A stretch of DNA of 64,000 nt from Pseudomonas cremoricolorata DSM 17059 = NBRC 16634 (lineage in GTDB: Bacteria; Pseudomonadota; Gammaproteobacteria; Pseudomonadales; Pseudomonadaceae). A program made the position numbers and the translations under genes. The stretch lies in assembly GCF_000425745.1 (NCBI RefSeq), contig NZ_AUEA01000002.1, positions 186,001 through 250,000 on the forward strand, read 5' to 3'. Shown here in pieces: positions 61,621-64,000 of the stretch (its first letter is position 1; each line of letters opens with the position of its first letter). The notes beneath the pieces are model-generated. The model saw nothing but the letters and a program-made list of their open reading frames with translations, was not told where the DNA came from and searched no databases.

Positions 61621-62149
61621 CAACTGATCTCCACGATATGGAAGCTGAACTGTACCCACCGGTCACTGGCAAACCGTGGCCATGACGCCGCCGTTACCAG
61701 GCACACCCGCCAGCAGGCTGTTCGGGATTCTGTAGAAGCGTCATCAGAGACAAACGCTCAATTCATACGCCCGTTTGATTTGGGTGCGCACAGATTCTGC
61801 GAAATGTGCAGGGTTGTCAAATGCCCGAAGCGCTGGGGAAATGGCGACCTTGCAGTCAGTTTGTAGCCGTTCGGTTCCCGCCTGCGCAACGCTGATCACC
61901 GGGCATTCACACAAGGCATGGGACCACGCCTATATGGCAAACGCTGCAGCGACACCCTGCAGTCGCCGAACAACGTCTATAGTCTGAAGGCTTCCGGCCT
62001 GCCTGGCCTTTCTGCGCAAGCAGAACGCATCGCGGGGCCGCAGCGTTCGCACGTCTCGATCCATGACCGATGACGGCGAGCACTGCGGCCCCGCGATGTC
62101 GTTGTACGATGCGAACTATTGGGTAGCCAGATGTTTCAGGCCAGGCACT
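61621..62149. other. fadB upstream region with a strong hairpin
   Basis: This 529-nt stretch has no credible gene. It should contain the fadBA promoter. CAAAC (61751-61755) and GTTTG (61773-61777) are inverted half-sites of PsrA type, but spaced by 17 nt rather than four. At 62028-62098 a GC-rich perfect inverted repeat appears. I see nothing else. Confidence 0.5.
62028..62098. repeat. GC-rich 16-bp inverted repeat
   Basis: CATCGCGGGGCCGCAG (62028-62043) and CTGCGGCCCCGCGATG (62083-62098) are perfect arms around 39 nt. With a one-base bulge the stem can extend four more pairs (AACG with CGTT). No T-run follows on either strand. It lies 52 nt past the stop of the gene at 62150, so it may be that gene's 3' stabiliser or terminator. 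It is not the usual P. putida REP sequence. Confidence 0.6.
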
Positions 62150-62587
62150 TCAGGCGAGAGTGTCGAGGGCCTGCTTGATGGTATCCACCACGCCCTCATC
62201 GCCGCGCTCGCCCCAGTACAGGGCAATCATGCGCGGGTCGGCTTCGACCTTGTAGACGCTCTCAGGCAGGCTGGCGAACACGCTCAGCAGTGGCGCCTCG
62301 GTGCATTCCTCACGCCACTGGTTCCACCACACGCCGGGGCTGACTTGCCAGTAGCTCCAGGCATCCTGCCGCCCGGCGCGGCGTCCACGGTGGTACTGCG
62401 GGCAGGGGCTGGGCGGTTGCTTGTCCAGCCAGTGCGGCCACTGCTGCGGCGCCAGCTGCATGGCCAGACCCGCCCGCCGTCCTTCAAGCCGCAGGTCCAT
62501 CTGCCGGCTCTGCTTGCGCGAAGGGCGTAGCCAGGCCAGCGGGCTCAAGATCAGCCCGAGGATTGACACCACTAGCCAGAAAGTCAT
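62150..62587 (-). CDS. Small membrane-anchored conserved hypothetical protein
   Basis: A 145-residue protein. MTFWLVVSILGLILSPLAWL is one N-terminal membrane segment; the rest is a soluble, Trp-rich domain (SYWQVSPGVWWNQWREECTE, about residue 78-97) ending VDTIKQALDTLA. I do not recognise a function. The ATG at 62587 is followed at once by the hydrophobic segment, supporting it. It is divergent from the universal stress protein gene. Confidence 0.7.
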   Translation of the reverse strand: MTFWLVVSILGLILSPLAWLRPSRKQSRQMDLRLEGRRAGLAMQLAPQQWPHWLDKQPPSPCPQYHRGRRAGRQDAWSYWQVSPGVWWNQWREECTEAPLLSVFASLPESVYKVEADPRMIALYWGERGDEGVVDTIKQALDTLA

Positions 62588-62695
62588 ATCTGTACGTCCC
62601 CTGAAGCGTTGCGAATGAGCGTGCCAGTGCCGGTTGCGGCAAGCGGCTCGAAAGCGACCATACTTCCATTACCCCGACTGTCAGGAGCGCCGCTC

Positions 62696-63166
62696 ATGTC
62701 CTATACCCATCTTCTGGTCGCCGTCGATCTGACGGAAGAGTGCGACCCGGTGATCAAACGCGCCATGGCCATTGCCGGGCCGACCGGCGCCAAGGTGTCA
62801 CTGGTGCACATTGTCGAACCGATGGCGATGGCCTTCGGCGGTGACGTGCCGATGGACCTGTCGCAGTTGCAGCAACAACAGTTCGATCAGGCCAAGCTGC
62901 GCATGTCGCAGGTGCTCGACAAGTATTCGGCCAAGACCGACGCCACCGGCTCCAGACCCGCCATCGAGCCGGGCGACCTGCACCTGGTCTACGGTCAGCC
63001 GCGCCAGGAAATCCACGAACTGGCCAAGACCGAGCACTGTGACCTGATCGTGGTCGGCAGCCACGGGCGCCATGGCCTGGCACTGCTGCTGGGCTCTACC
63101 GCCAATGACGTGCTCCACGGTGCACCGTGCGATGTGCTGGCCGTGCGCCTGAAGAAAGACGACTGA
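62696..63166 (+). CDS. Universal stress protein (UspA family)
   Basis: A 156-residue UspA fold protein. It opens YTHLLVAVDLTEECDPVI with the conserved Asp. The ATP-binding loop VVGSHGRHGLALLLGST fits G-x2-G-x9-G-S/T, suggesting the nucleotide-binding subgroup. It has an N-terminal start at ATG 62696, ten bases after AGGAG at 62682-62686. Relatives respond to stress or growth arrest; its own trigger is unknown. Confidence 0.9.
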   Translation: MSYTHLLVAVDLTEECDPVIKRAMAIAGPTGAKVSLVHIVEPMAMAFGGDVPMDLSQLQQQQFDQAKLRMSQVLDKYSAKTDATGSRPAIEPGDLHLVYGQPRQEIHELAKTEHCDLIVVGSHGRHGLALLLGSTANDVLHGAPCDVLAVRLKKDD

Positions 63167-63174
63167 CAGGCAAC

Positions 63175-63194
63175 GCGGCGCCCTCGGGCGCCGC
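63175..63194. terminator. Hairpin between convergent usp and uup-like genes
   Basis: GCGGCGCC (63175-63182) and GGCGCCGC (63187-63194) pair around CTCG. It lies eight bases after the universal stress protein stop and 14 nt before the uup-like stop, so it may end both transcripts. Confidence 0.6.
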
Positions 63195-63208
63195 AGCGTC
63201 AATATGCC

Positions 63209-64000
63209 CTACCCTTCCAGTTCGGCCCAACGCTCAACCAGGCCATCGAGCTCAGCCTGCAACTGCTCCAGTTGCGCCAGCACCGCGGTGGTCTCGCCGA
63301 TTGGCCGCTGGTAGAACCCCGCATCAGCGATCTGGGCCTGCACGGCTGCCATCTTCTGCTCCAGCGCATCGATCTGCAGCGGCAGCTGCTCAAGCTCGCG
63401 CTGCAGCTTGTAGCTGAGCTTCTTCTTGCTGCCATCGGCCTCGGCCACCGCCGCAACCGCAGCGGGCGCCGCCTCGGCGACTTTCGCCACCACGGCGCTG
63501 TTGAGCTCGGACTTGCCGCCCTTGCTCTCGGTCACGCCCAGCAGACGCGGCGAGCCGCCCTGACGAATCCAGTCTTCATAACCGCCGACATACTCACGTA
63601 CACGCCCCTCGCCTTCGAACACCAGGGTGCTGGTGACCACGTTGTCGAGGAAGGCCCGGTCGTGGCTGACCATCAGCACCGTGCCCTTGTAGTTGGCCAG
63701 CACTTCTTCGAGCAGCTCGAGGGTCTCGACGTCGAGGTCGTTGGTCGGTTCGTCGAGCACCAGCAGGTTGGCCGGCTTGCTGAACAGCTTGGCCAGCAGC
63801 AAACGTGCGCGCTCACCACCGGAAAGCGCCTTGACCGGGGTTCGCGCACGCTGCGGGCTGAACAGGAAATCGCCCAGGTAGCTCAGCACGTGGCGGTTCT
63901 GCCCTTCGATCTCGATGAAATCGCGGCCTTCGGCAAGGTTGTCGATGACGGTCTTTTCCAGGTCGAGCTGATGGCGCAACTGGTCGAAGTAGGCCACTTC
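63209..64000 (-). CDS. uup: Uup-like ABC-F ATPase (5' end outside the window)
   Basis: The C-terminal 264 residues of an ABC-F protein; the gene runs off the right edge. The visible second ATPase has the signature VKALSGGERARLLLAKL, Walker B NLLVLDEPTNDLD and the His switch MVSHDRAFLD. The rest is an Ala-rich linker (AAPAAVAAVAEADGSKKK) and a C-terminal coiled coil (about the last 65 residues, YKLQRELEQLPLQIDALEQ). The coiled-coil tail points to Uup rather than EttA; Uup is tied to transposon precise excision and ribosome function. Confidence 0.88.
   Translation of the reverse strand, partial: EVAYFDQLRHQLDLEKTVIDNLAEGRDFIEIEGQNRHVLSYLGDFLFSPQRARTPVKALSGGERARLLLAKLFSKPANLLVLDEPTNDLDVETLELLEEVLANYKGTVLMVSHDRAFLDNVVTSTLVFEGEGRVREYVGGYEDWIRQGGSPRLLGVTESKGGKSELNSAVVAKVAEAAPAAVAAVAEADGSKKKLSYKLQRELEQLPLQIDALEQKMAAVQAQIADAGFYQRPIGETTAVLAQLEQLQAELDGLVERWAELEG

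Overview
The window is a 64-kb chromosomal segment of a Pseudomonas. The gene content, the protein sequences I recognise and the GC-rich codon use point to the P. putida / P. entomophila side of the genus. Species cannot be settled from the sequence alone. Most of it is conserved core genome. I call about 57 protein genes, one tRNA and a set of promoters, operators and terminator hairpins.

Layout. 1-14260: most of the NADH:quinone oxidoreductase (complex I) operon, from a truncated nuoB through fused nuoCD, E, F, G, H, I, J, K, L, M and N, ended by a clear terminator. 14321-18628: a small accessory island. It holds an Ogr/Delta zinc finger, a CI-type repressor, a holin, a P2 gpL-like head completion protein, a stand-alone LuxR DNA-binding domain and a divergent TonB-dependent receptor. 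18679-24033: an AI-2E family permease, TrhP-type U32 protein, DUF411 protein, YqaA-like membrane protein, a first ZapE ATPase, tRNA-Gln(TTG) and a DUF465 protein. 24157-30012: a second ZapE-like ATPase, a LysR regulator, an HPP/CBS membrane protein, and a four-gene operon of two PepSY proteins, response regulator and histidine kinase (BqsPQRS-like). 30222-35540: queD, two tandem paralogues of unknown function, a DUF1289 protein and acnB with a long, structured leader. 35651-41763: lolCDE, a PilZ protein, a glycerophosphodiesterase and sthA. 42058-51037: gapB-type GAPDH diverging from mfd, a CsiV-like protein and a SWIM/SNF2 helicase. 51132-54529: nagZ and psrA, then lexA-sulA, then a small unknown. 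54580-61620: DUF6586 protein, topA, DUF1653 protein and fadBA. 62150-64000: a small membrane protein, a universal stress protein and a truncated uup-like ABC-F gene.

How it fits together. Complex I, AcnB, SthA, GapB and FadBA cover respiration, the TCA cycle, NAD(P)H balance, gluconeogenic carbon flow and fatty-acid beta-oxidation. PsrA (fatty-acid responsive), LexA (DNA damage) and the PepSY-linked two-component system are the main regulators, and each has plausible binding sites here. Two PsrA-type palindromes precede psrA. Two SOS boxes precede lexA-sulA. A direct repeat one base away from the published BqsR box precedes the PepSY operon.

The least ordinary parts are five. They are the P2-type phage relic fused to a LuxR gene, the two tandem unknown paralogues, the approximately 285-nt acnB leader with a 16-bp perfect inverted repeat, the pair of ZapE ATPases either side of a tRNA, and unexplained strong hairpins in the nuoF-nuoG gap and upstream of fadB. 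I did not find a clearly new multi-gene system such as a defence island or CRISPR array.
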